From positions 1 through 64,000 of the forward strand of contig JAZLGF010000026.1 in the NCBI GenBank assembly GCA_045616165.1: 64,000 nt of DNA, read 5' to 3'. The translations under genes were made by a program, and so were the position numbers. This document shows, piece after piece, positions 1-8,350 of this stretch. The stretch comes from RGIG5612 sp045616165. Lineage in GTDB: Bacteria > Bacillota > Clostridia > Lachnospirales > Lachnospiraceae. Within the stretch, counting starts at the first letter, position 1, and every line of letters starts with the position of its first letter. The notes under the pieces are model-generated. The model saw only the letters and a program-made list of their open reading frames with translations. It searched no databases and was not told the DNA's origin.

Positions 1-1339
1 GCGAAACATCTTCGATCACCGGACGGTTTTCAGGGGTGTCCTCCGCAAAATATACAACAAACTCGTCGAAGTTCATAGTATGAGGATTGTAGATGTCTTT
101 CTGTGTCGTAAGGGAAACCGATTTTGAATATATATCACCGATTTTGATCCATGCGTCGATGTCACCTCTTGCCCGGCCAAACATATCGACATACTTATCG
201 TCAATGCTTTTCTTTCCGTGATCCGTTATGAGATATTCATAATCCCTTGCTCCATAATATTCGTAAGCAGGTACATGCCCTTCTATGGCGGTGATGATAT
301 AACCCTCCTTTGCCGTGATCGTCAGAGGAGAATCGTCTGTCGCTCTCCATCCGAAAGCATCAGATGCTTCTGCCGTGAGAGTGACATATTCCTTATCGCT
401 TTTTACGGGATTGTTTTCATCGCGGCGGATAACATCACAGTTCTCGTTATTCGCCATAGCATTCTGCGCATATTGGGATGCAATCGGTCTTATGAATTCC
501 TGAGGATCTGTCGTTCCGAATATGTCGTCAAGATTGACACCTTCACTAGCGGGAACATTCTCGTTTTTAACTATACATTGATAATAATTGTCGTCGCGCT
601 TGGAATTCGATGTGCAGTTTCGGACAACTGTGTCAGGCACACGACGCTGACATTGAACATCATCTCCTATGTGTTGGACTGCTTGAACTGTTCTATTCGC
701 GCATGAGTTGTCTTCAAAGACGCATTCTTCTACTCTACCCCCTGTTTTGTGAATCACAATTGCTCCTCCACCCTCATCAATGGAACGACACTGCTTAAAA
801 TGGCATTGCTTTACATTTGCGTTGACATTCTTAAAACAGATAGCACCACCACTTCCGTATGCCGTGCAATTATAAAACCGTCCGTTTGCTATGAGACAGT
901 TTTTGCCATCAACATTAATAGCACCTCCGGATCCGGAATCGATTCGGAAATCCCGGCAGATAACATGACCATCAAAATAAAGGTTTACGTTATCGCCTTC
1001 AATATTAAGGAAACGGTAATCGGCATTATCGGTACGATATCTCGGGTAGATTTCAACATCGCCGTACTTTGAGTAATAAGTGTCATCTACACGAATTAGA
1101 ATAAAGCAATTGTTTGCTTCAATCTCGATTTCATTATCAACACAAATATCTTTTTTGAGATTAAAAACAATTTTTTTATTATCTCCTAGACTTTTCAGTT
1201 TATTAGAAAAATCCGTGTCTTTCGTGATATCAATCACAGCTACATCTGCTTTTGGTGCTGCAAAAACAGGCACTGCAAATACCATCAGCAGTGTGCATAT
1301 AAGCGTTATTGACAACAGAATTTTACCAAACTTTTCCAT
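1..1339 (-). CDS. Secreted right-handed beta-helix protein (3' end cut by window edge)
   Basis: I read this frame directly: it is open from an ATG at 1339 to the window edge (446 codons, no stop). Residues 1-28 look like a signal peptide, with Lys at 3 and 6, a hydrophobic stretch at 7-25 and a small-residue cleavage site VFAA. Residues about 110-235 carry repeated turns with the pattern GGAI (SGGAINV, GSGGAICF, GGGAIVI) and conserved Cys/Asn, typical of right-handed parallel beta-helix (pectate-lyase-like or polymorphic surface) proteins. After that comes a different, more charged region. The start is supported by GGAGGAG at 1348-1354, eight bases upstream. Codons are visibly richer in G and C than in the genes to the right, which hints at transfer. 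The substrate is unknown; binding or cleavage of a polysaccharide is only a family-level possibility. Confidence 0.75.
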   Translation of the reverse strand, partial: MEKFGKILLSITLICTLLMVFAVPVFAAPKADVAVIDITKDTDFSNKLKSLGDNKKIVFNLKKDICVDNEIEIEANNCFILIRVDDTYYSKYGDVEIYPRYRTDNADYRFLNIEGDNVNLYFDGHVICRDFRIDSGSGGAINVDGKNCLIANGRFYNCTAYGSGGAICFKNVNANVKQCHFKQCRSIDEGGGAIVIHKTGGRVEECVFEDNSCANRTVQAVQHIGDDVQCQRRVPDTVVRNCTSNSKRDDNYYQCIVKNENVPASEGVNLDDIFGTTDPQEFIRPIASQYAQNAMANNENCDVIRRDENNPVKSDKEYVTLTAEASDAFGWRATDDSPLTITAKEGYIITAIEGHVPAYEYYGARDYEYLITDHGKKSIDDKYVDMFGRARGDIDAWIKIGDIYSKSVSLTTQKDIYNPHTMNFDEFVVYFAEDTPENRPVIEDVS

Positions 1340-1491
1340 AAGTAAATCTCCTCCAAGTATTGTTTTCCTTTCGAAATACTTTGATTATCTATTTTTATCA
1401 GTACTTAACTAATTATCTCTATACATTGTTTGTTAATACTATATTATACAATAATTTCGTTACCACAAAAAGATATTATCTTCGAATAAAA

Positions 1492-1514
1492 AGAAGGAGC
1501 CATTAGCTCCTTCT
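1492..1514 (-). terminator. Rho-independent terminator after the URO-D-like gene
   Basis: Stem AGAAGGAGC (1492-1500), loop of five, stem GCTCCTTCT (1506-1514). Read on the minus strand the hairpin is followed by TTTTT, so it ends the transcript of the gene that stops at 1537. A nearly identical stem occurs at 8841-8863 inside the island. Confidence 0.8.
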
Positions 1515-1536
1515 ATAAAATCAAATAATGATAATA

Positions 1537-2667
1537 TTATTTTCTACAACTTAGTATTGCATCACACATTGCTTTGTAATTTTCTGGCTTTGTGCTAAGT
1601 GGAACTTCGCAACCAGTTCCAAACATAAATCCTGGCGTCTTCATTCCAATTTCCTCAATAAGTTTTTCGCTATATTCTCTTACTTCATCAGGTGTTCCAT
1701 AAGATAACATATACGCTGAAACATCTCCTCTAAATGAATGCCATCCGTTTAGGATTTCTGCCGCCTTAAACATGTCTGTCTTTCCATCAAACTCGAAATG
1801 AACTGATGCTTTTGGAAGGTCAAGGAATCTGTCAAGCATCGGTATCCAGTTACTGTCGCAGTGAAGTACTGTGCGATATCCTGCTTCTCTAAATCCTAGA
1901 ATCATCTGCTTAAGGTATGGATATGAAAACTCATCAAAAAGTTCTGGAGAGATTACGCTTGCATCTGATCTCATTGCATATAAATGCATTCTCTTAATCT
2001 GAAGGCTCTTTGAATTTTTAATATTTGAAGCAATTATTGCCGGCGTATTCTTTTCTAGAATTTCCTTAATTGTGTCTGGTCTGTCATATAAGTCCATAAT
2101 AAATGGTTCGAATGAACGAATTAATGATAATTGGTCAAACAATGGATATAAAACCATTCCTGCGATTGGTTCCATTCCAAGGTTTTGTATAAACTCGCAT
2201 TGTTTGCCAGTATCTTTTCCAAGACCTATTAACTTAAATATTGTCTTAAATTTTCCAATCGGTGGATTTTGGATTCGTCCTAAATAACCCATAAACCAAG
2301 GGTCCCATCCATTTTTTAAGATGAAATCATAGTCGTCATCGTCAATGTTTGGGGTTTCTACAAATTGAAACTGAACATCATCCGGAAGATCTTTTCCTGG
2401 ATATCTTGCTGGCAATCCTTCACCAAAAATTATGTCTCCTATTGGAGCATTAATTGTTGCATCCGGATATCCATATTTATCATAAGTCGTCTTAAGTGCG
2501 TTCCAGAACACCTTCTTGTCCTTAATCATTTCTGCCTGGGTTACTCCTGCCACCCTGCCTGCCCATGAAATAAGTTGTGGATAAAAAGGAATATCGCTTC
2601 TGTCCTTTGGCATTACACAGTTAAACATTCCTTCTAGTCTCTCATGGGAATTATTATACATACTCAT
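1537..2667 (-). CDS. Uroporphyrinogen decarboxylase (URO-D) family methyltransferase-like protein
   Basis: A 376-residue member of the URO-D/MtaA superfamily. These TIM-barrel enzymes include haem-pathway decarboxylases and zinc-dependent enzymes that move methyl groups between corrinoid proteins and thiols. The late motif GCEVPLSTKPENYKAM matches the C-terminal signature of the methyltransferase branch, and HCDSN stands where that branch has its zinc-binding HxC motif. The Arg-rich N-terminal substrate site of true HemE is not evident, so a one-carbon or corrinoid role is more likely than haem synthesis. The frame runs further upstream, but the start is set at 2667 by AGGAGGT (AGGAGG core) seven bases ahead; the extension would overlap lysR. 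The divergence from HxC weakens any claim about the metal. The substrate is unknown. Confidence 0.75.
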   Translation of the reverse strand: MSMYNNSHERLEGMFNCVMPKDRSDIPFYPQLISWAGRVAGVTQAEMIKDKKVFWNALKTTYDKYGYPDATINAPIGDIIFGEGLPARYPGKDLPDDVQFQFVETPNIDDDDYDFILKNGWDPWFMGYLGRIQNPPIGKFKTIFKLIGLGKDTGKQCEFIQNLGMEPIAGMVLYPLFDQLSLIRSFEPFIMDLYDRPDTIKEILEKNTPAIIASNIKNSKSLQIKRMHLYAMRSDASVISPELFDEFSYPYLKQMILGFREAGYRTVLHCDSNWIPMLDRFLDLPKASVHFEFDGKTDMFKAAEILNGWHSFRGDVSAYMLSYGTPDEVREYSEKLIEEIGMKTPGFMFGTGCEVPLSTKPENYKAMCDAILSCRK

Positions 2668-2732
2668 AAAAATTACCTCCTTAATACTTATGGCTTTCGC
2701 CACATGAAATATCTTCTTCCGTATTATTTTAG

Positions 2733-2766
2733 CAATAAAAAAAGCCCTTGTGAAATAAAGGACTTT
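2733..2766 (-). terminator. Terminator after the LysR gene
   Basis: On the minus strand AAGTCCTT, an eight-base loop, then AAGGGCTT (one G-U pair) followed by seven T. It lies between the lysR stop at 2796 and the start of the next gene at 2667, so the two genes are probably separate transcripts. Confidence 0.75.
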
Positions 2767-2795
2767 TATACGTCTATAACAAAATGGAATAGTAT

Positions 2796-3689
2796 CTATA
2801 ACATTTTTATAAATTGAGAAAGTACTTTGTTCGGATTTGATTCTTTCCAACACAAAATGAAATCATTCCTCATGTCTTCTAGTGGGAACATTTTTATGTC
2901 TTTATCCTTTATGCCGACCCTTGAATCAATCAGTGCTATTCCATTGCCCAATTGAAGATTTATCTTAAACGAAAGCTCATTTGGGATGTAATGAGATATT
3001 TGTGGAGTAAACCCGGCTTCTTTGCCAAGGTAGTTTAATAATTGCACATATTGCGGGTCAAACTTTTCCGAAAGCGAGATAAAAGACTCTTTTTTAAGGT
3101 CCTTAAAACTAAGACTTTTTTTCTTAGAAAGAGGATTGCTTGTTGGTACGAAAATTGCCAAAGTTGATTCACAAATAGTTTTCCATTTAAGGCCCTTTCC
3201 TTCAACATCCTTCAATAGATGTTTTGAAACACCTACCGCATCATATTCATCTAAAAGCAATGCTGATATTAATGCTCCCATTGGTTGGTATTCAATGTGA
3301 ATATCTACATCTTTTTTTTCTTTTAACTTTTGTATATTAGAAAATAATTCAAGTTCTTCTGTCGCCAAACTAGAGATCCCAATTTTCAAATGACTGCTTT
3401 TGCCTTCTTGAGTTGCATGTGCTTTTTCAAGAGATGCTTCAAACTGCTTTATTATTGTACTCCACTCCTGATAACATTCGCGACCTGCTGGTGTAAGCAA
3501 AGGCTTTCCATGGAATCTGGTAAATAAAATTATTCCCAGTTCATTTTCCATATTTTGAATTGTCTTGCTTACCATCGGTTGCGAAAGACTCATAGCATCA
3601 GCCGCGCCACTAAAGCTTCCGCATTCCACCACGGTCAAAAAAATTTGAATCTGATTTAATTTTATGTTGCTAAGCTTGACGTGTTTCAT
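2796..3689 (-). CDS. LysR-family transcriptional regulator
   Basis: A 297-residue protein of normal LysR length. Residues about 5-62 form the winged helix-turn-helix (LNQIQIFLTVVECGSFSGAA, then SLSQPMVSKTIQNMENELG), followed by the periplasmic-binding-protein-like effector domain. The ATG at 3689 is preferred over a GTG four codons upstream because GGGGG sits just before it. It lies directly upstream of, and on the same strand as, the URO-D-like gene, which is its most likely target, but LysR genes are more often divergent from their targets, so this is an inference. A hairpin with arms TGAAGGCT/AGCCTTCA lies in the upstream region at 3756-3788. Confidence 0.88.
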   Translation of the reverse strand: MKHVKLSNIKLNQIQIFLTVVECGSFSGAADAMSLSQPMVSKTIQNMENELGIILFTRFHGKPLLTPAGRECYQEWSTIIKQFEASLEKAHATQEGKSSHLKIGISSLATEELELFSNIQKLKEKKDVDIHIEYQPMGALISALLLDEYDAVGVSKHLLKDVEGKGLKWKTICESTLAIFVPTSNPLSKKKSLSFKDLKKESFISLSEKFDPQYVQLLNYLGKEAGFTPQISHYIPNELSFKINLQLGNGIALIDSRVGIKDKDIKMFPLEDMRNDFILCWKESNPNKVLSQFIKML

Positions 3690-3865
3690 TTTTACCCCCA
3701 CTAAAACATGCCTTTCATTATATTAGCATTAGAACTAGCCCATTGTCCAGACGAATGAAGGCTATTTAAAGTCTTTTCGAAGCCTTCACATGTATAATGT
3801 TCTATTTCGAATTATTCAATTATTTTTATTTTCTCGAAATATTTTGCTGTGAAAATAAAAAGCAC

Positions 3866-4078
3866 TCGAAGCTTCCTTGACCAAGAAAGTTTCCGCCAAA
3901 ATGGCAAAAACATGTATTGGCGGAAATAAAATAGCAAAAAGTTTCCGCCGTTTTAAATAAATTGAATTTGGCGGAAATATTTCAGAAAAGTTTCCGCCAA
4001 AATGAGAAAAATATGAATTGGCGGAAATAAAATAGTAAAAAGTTTCCGCCATTTTAAAAAATTTGAATTTGGCGGAAA
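3866..4078. repeat. Array of four imperfect palindromes (copy A)
   Basis: Four hairpin-forming units at 3890-3926, 3942-3977, 3991-4027 and 4043-4078. Each starts TTTCCGCC and ends GGCGGAAA with an AT-rich loop of about 20 bases. Units alternate in type (1 like 3, 2 like 4), giving a period of 101. A 24-base leader, TCGAAGCTTCCTTG plus AAGAAAG, precedes the array at 3866-3889. The leader and first units recur at 8556-8690. There is no spacer diversity, so it is not CRISPR. Confidence 0.85.
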
Positions 4079-4114
4079 ACTTTTTTAGTCAAAAATATTT
4101 TTGGCCAATAAAAA

Positions 4115-4140
4115 GCAGAAGCCTCCATAGAGACTCCTGT
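4115..4140 (-). terminator. Terminator-like hairpin beside a tRNA-Ser 3'-end copy
   Basis: On the minus strand CAGGAG pairs with CTTCTG (one G-U) across a short loop and is followed by TTTTT. The same hairpin, slightly diverged, sits at 15151-15175, in both cases next to a copy of the tRNA-Ser 3' end. Confidence 0.5.
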
Positions 4141-4150
4141 TTCAAAATCG

Positions 4151-4315
4151 CGGAGAGGGTGGAGCCGAATGCGAGCTTGCAAGCAACTCGCGCTTGGCTC
4201 ATTTCGCTCAACTCGCTTACGCTCGTTGTCCGTTTTCGCCGAATGCGAGCTTGCAAGCAACTCGCGCTCGGCTCATTTCGCTCAAAAACCAAGAAAGGAG
4301 AATGAGCCACCTCTA
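4151..4315. repeat. GC-rich element E1: tRNA-Ser-end-like left edge, GAGCCACCTCTA right edge
   Basis: The element begins CGGAGAGGGTGG (4151-4162) and ends GAGCCACCTCTA (4304-4315); AGAGGGTGG and CCACCTCT are near inverted repeats. Inside are two copies of a 47-base imperfect palindrome (4164-4210 and 4238-4284, period 74) that starts GCCGAATGCGAGC and contains CTCGCGCTCGGC. GC content is far above the flanks. It lies just downstream of AbiE pair 1 and is close to the second half of E2. Confidence 0.8.
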
Positions 4316-4371
4316 GTAATTATAATTTTTCTAACTGTTCCTTGAATTTTGGAATAACAGTAAAGATACTG

Positions 4372-5283
4372 TCATTTGAACATACCCGATTCTATTATTT
4401 TTTTAAGCACTGTAATTGCTTCCTCATATGGTAAAGGTGTATTCTGGAAAACTGATGTTATGCTCACATAATCTGATAAAAAGAATTTTTCTTCTTCTAT
4501 CTTTTTCAGAATTTCATTTACATCTACTCCTGGCTGAGCTGATAAGCACGTCGGTACATGCAATCGTTGCTGTCTTACTTCTTTTACTAACTCAGCAAAT
4601 TTCTCACCAAACTTTACTTTTGGCAAAAGCATGTAAAGATCATAGATATGTCTGGAATATCTTTCTGTCTTTCCTTGTAAATAGTAATCACATATTGCAA
4701 ACACTTTATCTGCAAAAGTTCTATCCAAATGTTGCACTTGAATTTTAAACGGCTGAAGTTCAAACTGCTTAACAAGTTCTTTATTATCCTTTACAAGAAA
4801 ATCGTAAACAAAACTAGTTACTTCCATTTCAACAGTTGGAAATGCCAAGGAACTATGAACAACTTCCAACTTAACTCCTGGAATCAAGCTTTCTTTTACG
4901 AATCCGTCAATAGGCGTGTAATCAAAAATGTAACAGTTGTAATCTCTTCTGCTTCTAGTTTGATTCCAATTGACAATAGGCATTTTCAGATTTTCGCTTA
5001 TTCTGGCTATCGTATTATCTTTTAGTTTTTTCCTTTGTCCTTGTGTAAGAACATTAGAAAAACTAATATCAATATCTTCTGAAAATCTATCTATAACTTT
5101 ATGACATTTAGAAAGCGATGTTCCACCTTTAAAAACACAACTCGGAGCCATTTTTGACAACAGTTTCAGAATCATCGTAACATAATAATCCTTTTCAATA
5201 ACAGCAAAATCTTTATCTTTTAAATCTTCAGAAGTCGCATTTATGACATCCCTGAAGAGTTCTAAATCTTCATGCAAATACAT
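4372..5283 (-). CDS. AbiEii/AbiGii-type nucleotidyltransferase toxin (pair 1)
   Basis: Toxin half of a type IV AbiE toxin-antitoxin system, which stops growth and can abort phage infection through nucleotidyl transfer, in characterised members onto tRNA. In 303 residues it shows the family core: GGTSLSK at 53-59, then SEDIDIS with D70 and D72 as likely metal ligands, then LEVVH for the third acidic strand, and a DKVFAICDYY segment before RHIYDLYML. An earlier in-frame start exists, but the ATG at 5283 has AGGACGGGA upstream and overlaps the antitoxin stop by 14 bases, which suggests coupled translation. The protein is divergent from the toxin of pair 2, so the pairs are not recent duplicates. 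Confidence 0.85.
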   Translation of the reverse strand: MYLHEDLELFRDVINATSEDLKDKDFAVIEKDYYVTMILKLLSKMAPSCVFKGGTSLSKCHKVIDRFSEDIDISFSNVLTQGQRKKLKDNTIARISENLKMPIVNWNQTRSRRDYNCYIFDYTPIDGFVKESLIPGVKLEVVHSSLAFPTVEMEVTSFVYDFLVKDNKELVKQFELQPFKIQVQHLDRTFADKVFAICDYYLQGKTERYSRHIYDLYMLLPKVKFGEKFAELVKEVRQQRLHVPTCLSAQPGVDVNEILKKIEEEKFFLSDYVSITSVFQNTPLPYEEAITVLKKIIESGMFK

Positions 5284-5890
5284 TATACAATCCCGTCCTA
5301 TAAATATTTTTATATACCTTATCAGGATAATCACCTATATATCTATCCACATCCGCTTTTGTGATATTCTCATCTTTCACATATTTTTTAAGGCGTTCAC
5401 AAACAGCATCAAATTCAATATCGTAATACTGTTCTAGATCCTTCATCAATTCTAAAAATTGCAACACTACATAATTTTCATTGTTAATAGGCGTTCTTGC
5501 TCTTCTAAGCAGTATTTTTTTATTTCTGACCATTACTTTTTTTACTCTAGTACTAGCATTGTTGGAAACAATTTCCTTCACATTAGGAACCTGTGTGCTA
5601 ATTCCTAACTGATTTGCAAAAGTATAACCTGAATAAAAGCCATAAAATTCTCCCTTTTTCAAAATATACTTTGCCTCAGCAACTTCATCTGCTGCAAGCG
5701 GAACTCCATTCTTTAAAATGCTCTTTTTCGGAAGGTAATAAATACCAGTATCAAATCTCTTAATCTTTTCTGCATCGCAAAGTGATTTAAACATTTGACG
5801 CAGATTGCACTCGGAAACCGGAAGATTAACATCAGATACAAAGATTGGTTCGTTTGGTTTATAATTTTTAATCAAATACTCGTAAAGCAT
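5270..5890 (-). CDS. AbiEi-like antitoxin / transcriptional regulator (pair 1)
   Basis: A 206-residue protein directly upstream of the AbiEii toxin and overlapping it by 14 bases, the position of the AbiEi antitoxin that represses its own operon. The N-terminal 60 residues look like a winged helix (NLPVSECNLRQMFKSL, then RFDTGIYYLPKK). The remainder (YGFYSGYTFANQLGI, later RRARTPI) resembles the short AbiEi relatives I know as DUF6088. Start at ATG 5890 with AAGGAGA upstream is preferred to a GTG at 5908. It has its own strong promoter flanked by 12-base repeats that may be its operators. Assignment as antitoxin rests on context plus fold-like similarity. Confidence 0.75.
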   Translation of the reverse strand: MLYEYLIKNYKPNEPIFVSDVNLPVSECNLRQMFKSLCDAEKIKRFDTGIYYLPKKSILKNGVPLAADEVAEAKYILKKGEFYGFYSGYTFANQLGISTQVPNVKEIVSNNASTRVKKVMVRNKKILLRRARTPINNENYVVLQFLELMKDLEQYYDIEFDAVCERLKKYVKDENITKADVDRYIGDYPDKVYKNIYRTGLYNVFA

Positions 5891-5931
5891 CTCGTCTCCT
5901 TCTTTCACGAATTTCTTCCTGTTTTGTTATC

Positions 5932-5984
5932 TTACGTGAAAAGTATAACTCCTTTCAACCGTAATTGTCAAGTTGCGTGAAAAG
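5932..5984 (-). promoter_or_regulatory. Promoter and candidate AbiEi operator repeats
   Basis: Minus-strand promoter TTGACA (5966-5971), 18-base spacer, TATACT (5942-5947). It is bracketed by two direct repeats, CTTTTCACGCAA (5973-5984) and CTTTTCACGTAA (5932-5943), one upstream of -35 and one overlapping -10. That geometry fits autorepression by the AbiEi-like protein. The repeats are seen; the binding is inferred. Confidence 0.65.
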
Positions 5985-5995
5985 CCTTATAAAGA

Positions 5996-6271
5996 GAGAG
6001 GGTGGGATTCGAAAAATAACCACCTTCAAAGAATGTTTAATTATCAAGGTTTTTTCGAGCGACTTTTTAAAAAAAACAAAAAAAAACCACAACTCGGCTT
6101 CGCCTCGTTGTCCGTTTTCGCCGAATGCGAGCTTGCAAGCAACTCGCGCTCGGCTCATTTCGCTCAACTCGCTTACGCTCGTTGTCCGTTTTCGCCGAAT
6201 GCGAGCTTGCAAGCAACTCGCGCTCGGCTCATTTCGCTCAAAAACCAAGAAGGGAGAATGAGCCACCTCTA
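5996..6271. repeat. Composite element E2
   Basis: The element begins GAGAGGGTGGGATTCG, the tRNA-Ser 3'-end sequence, then forms a hairpin with the nearby CCACCTTC. The section up to about 6080, including AATGTTTAATTATCAAGG, is nearly identical to element E5 (9056-9183). The rest (6106-6271) is nearly identical to E1, with two 47-base palindromes at 6120-6166 and 6194-6240 (period 74), and ends GAGCCACCTCTA. It therefore looks like a fusion of two element types. Confidence 0.8.
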
Positions 6272-6288
6272 AAAAATATAATACATTA

Positions 6289-6439
6289 TTATAATAACAT
6301 TTCCAACAGTTCTGCCGCAATATCGCGATTTTTCACTCTAATAAGATTATCCCAAGCATCTGGCTTACCCCCACAAGTTAGCTCCTCCATGCCAAACTAG
6401 TTCATCATCAATCACCGCAAAACGTTCATTAATTTTTTC
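6289..6439 (-). pseudogene. 3' remnant of a TOTE-type helicase gene
   Basis: About 150 bases match the 3' end of the helicase gene at 10057-10207, from its stop codon back through the codons for ERFAVIDDELVWHGG. The match also continues downstream through the GAGCCACCTCTA repeat edge. A one-base insertion (near 6371) breaks the frame, and the copy stops abruptly before the next gene's 3' end. It is a truncated duplicate. Confidence 0.9.
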
Positions 6440-6496
6440 CATTACTCATTGTTTATTGTGCTGTTTCTCGTATCAATAAACAACTATGTTTTATGT

Positions 6497-7438
6497 TTAC
6501 TTACATTTCCACAATGCCATAGGATGGTTAACTATATTCTGTAATTCCTGCGACTCTCCAAATATAAGTCTTGGATTATATTTTTTCTCTGAAAATTCTT
6601 TCCAAAACAATTTTTCTTCTTCCGTCACCAAAAGTATTGATGCCAAATAATTCTTTACTTCATCCTGCACTTCTTTTAAGTTGAATCTTTCACCTTTACG
6701 AAGAACAGGATCTAAATCTCTTCTGATTTGCTGTGATGAAATATTTTTCACATTATCCAATTCAAACTTTGCAGGAGGTTCCTCTGCTCCTATGGCACTG
6801 TAATACACAGCACACTTTTTTAGCATTTCAGTTTCCCCATCATTATACAAACCTTTTTTAATCATATTGTGTATATCATACAAGTCTCTCGGGGCAGTCC
6901 TTGTAAGCAACGCCACAATCTTTGAACCAAAAATCTCTAAAGGGTCTACAACCAACACTTTGATGCCATCCGTACTCCACGGCAATGATATTCTTCGTTT
7001 TTCAATCGAAAGCACATGGCAACGAAGCATATAATTAATCTCAATTTTAAGATTATCTTTTGTTCCTCCACAGTTTATATATTCATAAACAAAAGAATCA
7101 AGCGCATGATAATACTTGGATTTTGGGCTTAATGTATAACCATTTGCTGTCATATATTTGCCAATTCTATCTGTAATGATATTCCGATCTGCCAACATCG
7201 TTTCCCTGTCTATGCTTTTACAATAATCAAGGTCAATATCTACTGAAAGTCGTGGTAAATCAAATATAATAAGATTTATTGCCGTGCCACCTTTTAATGC
7301 AAGAGATGTTGCCAAAAGTTCATCCGATTCAAAATAGCTCAAGATATCTGCCAGTCTGCAAACTTTTTCCAATGTATCCCTTACAAAGCCTAATTCTTTC
7401 GCCTTTCTGCCAAGTGTCAATCTATCCAATTGCATCAT
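6497..7438 (-). CDS. AbiEii/AbiGii-type nucleotidyltransferase toxin (pair 2)
   Basis: Second AbiE toxin, 313 residues. The core motifs are clear: LKGGTAINL around 49-56, then SVDIDLDY with D67/D69 as likely catalytic acidic residues, LKIEINYML for the next strand, and FGSKIVALL followed by RDLYDIHNM, characteristic of this nucleotidyltransferase branch. The start ATG at 7438 has AAAGGAG upstream and overlaps the antitoxin gene by 17 bases. It lies between two truncated gene copies that both match the TOTE module, so it may have replaced the middle of an older module. Expected activity is nucleotide transfer to an RNA target, by family. Confidence 0.87.
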   Translation of the reverse strand: MMQLDRLTLGRKAKELGFVRDTLEKVCRLADILSYFESDELLATSLALKGGTAINLIIFDLPRLSVDIDLDYCKSIDRETMLADRNIITDRIGKYMTANGYTLSPKSKYYHALDSFVYEYINCGGTKDNLKIEINYMLRCHVLSIEKRRISLPWSTDGIKVLVVDPLEIFGSKIVALLTRTAPRDLYDIHNMIKKGLYNDGETEMLKKCAVYYSAIGAEEPPAKFELDNVKNISSQQIRRDLDPVLRKGERFNLKEVQDEVKNYLASILLVTEEEKLFWKEFSEKKYNPRLIFGESQELQNIVNHPMALWKCK

Positions 7439-8192
7439 AGTCAGCAACTCCTTTGTTAATAATTTTATTCAGTGAAAAAGGCGCATATAGTTTCCATCTT
7501 TCTTTATATACATTCTCCTCTAAGTTTTTCATCAGATATCTTTTTGCCCCAGACGAACGACTTTCGCATTCTTCAAAAAATGCTGAAGAAAAATGGAATT
7601 CTTTTTTTAATTCCTCAAATATATAACCACACTTTTGGTATAAGAACCCGTTCTCATTTCTTGCAATACAGTCCAGTATCTTTTGTTCATTCAATCCAGG
7701 TACCAGCATCAAGCATCGGATAACTTCCTCTAAGCCAGAAATCTTTTCAAAATCTCTAATACTGTCAACTACTGTTTGTTCTATTGATGTAACCCTGACG
7801 TTTCCATAAACGATAACATCTATATCTGGCTTTTTTTCAACACGCCGGTAAAATACCCCATTATACTCAAAATCAGAGAACCTTTGTTTTGTTGCAACAA
7901 AACAATCATGAACTACCTGATTCCCATAACCATATACTTCAAATGCACTATGGTGAGTAAGACAGGCATCAGGAAACATTTTTTCGCCTATTTTATATCT
8001 TGAAAAAACAGGTTGTTTTGTTTCCAAACTGATTACAGCGTAATAATCACGCTTTACTTTTTCTATCAGTCCTTTTTTTTGATATTCATATATGATATTG
8101 TTTGCAATGCTTGGTTTTTCAACAAGTTTTACCAATTCTTCTCTTGAAAAACATCCAAGCTCCACTAATTTTTCATAATACTTCAAAATCAC
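7422..8192 (-). CDS. AbiEi-family antitoxin / transcriptional regulator (pair 2)
   Basis: A 256-residue AbiEi-type protein of the longer form, with an N-terminal winged helix-turn-helix (residues about 1-55, SREELVKLV then NNIIYEYQKKGLIEKVKRDYYAV) and a C-terminal AbiEi domain (TSIEQTVVDSIRDFEKISG, then EEVIRCL) typical of the family. Translation probably begins at GTG 8192, with GGAGACGA just upstream; the pair-1 antitoxin uses a very similar ribosome site. It overlaps the toxin gene, as usual for abiE operons. The protein should neutralise the toxin and repress the operon, by analogy with studied AbiEi proteins. Confidence 0.85.
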   Translation of the reverse strand: MILKYYEKLVELGCFSREELVKLVEKPSIANNIIYEYQKKGLIEKVKRDYYAVISLETKQPVFSRYKIGEKMFPDACLTHHSAFEVYGYGNQVVHDCFVATKQRFSDFEYNGVFYRRVEKKPDIDVIVYGNVRVTSIEQTVVDSIRDFEKISGLEEVIRCLMLVPGLNEQKILDCIARNENGFLYQKCGYIFEELKKEFHFSSAFFEECESRSSGAKRYLMKNLEENVYKERWKLYAPFSLNKIINKGVADYDAIG

Positions 8193-8265
8193 TCGTCTCC
8201 AATTTTATTTTTTACACGTTATATTTTTTTCTAATATAATGGGTATTTTTCAAAAAATCGTTTTA

Positions 8266-8294
8266 ATAATATCACACAATAGTTTGTTTTTCAA
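8266..8294 (-). promoter_or_regulatory. Promoter of AbiE pair 2
   Basis: TTGAAA (8289-8294), 17-base spacer, TATTAT (8266-8271) on the minus strand, about 75 bases ahead of the antitoxin start. T-rich near-repeats of TTTTCAAA surround it and could be operators, but I see no clean symmetry. Confidence 0.5.
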
Positions 8295-8350
8295 ATACAA
8301 TGTGTTATTTTCAAAACACCATTAAAAAGCTAATTCAATAAACTGTCTCC

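Noticed and set aside
218..1412. Plus-strand open frames across the first 1.4 kb
   Set aside because: They lie opposite a continuous minus-strand gene with a signal peptide and ribosome site and have no features of their own.
2668..2853. N-terminal extension of the URO-D-like protein
   Set aside because: It would overlap lysR and cross its terminator, and a strong ribosome site supports the start at 2667.
3756..3788. TGAAGGCT hairpin as a terminator
   Set aside because: It lies upstream of lysR and has no T-run on either strand.
3866..4078. The palindrome array as a CRISPR array
   Set aside because: Units are inverted repeats with near-identical alternating loops and there are no unique spacers or cas genes.
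3816..4310. Short open frames inside the repeats
   Set aside because: They are made of repeat sequence (palindrome arms and GC-rich elements) and lack ribosome sites and family similarity.
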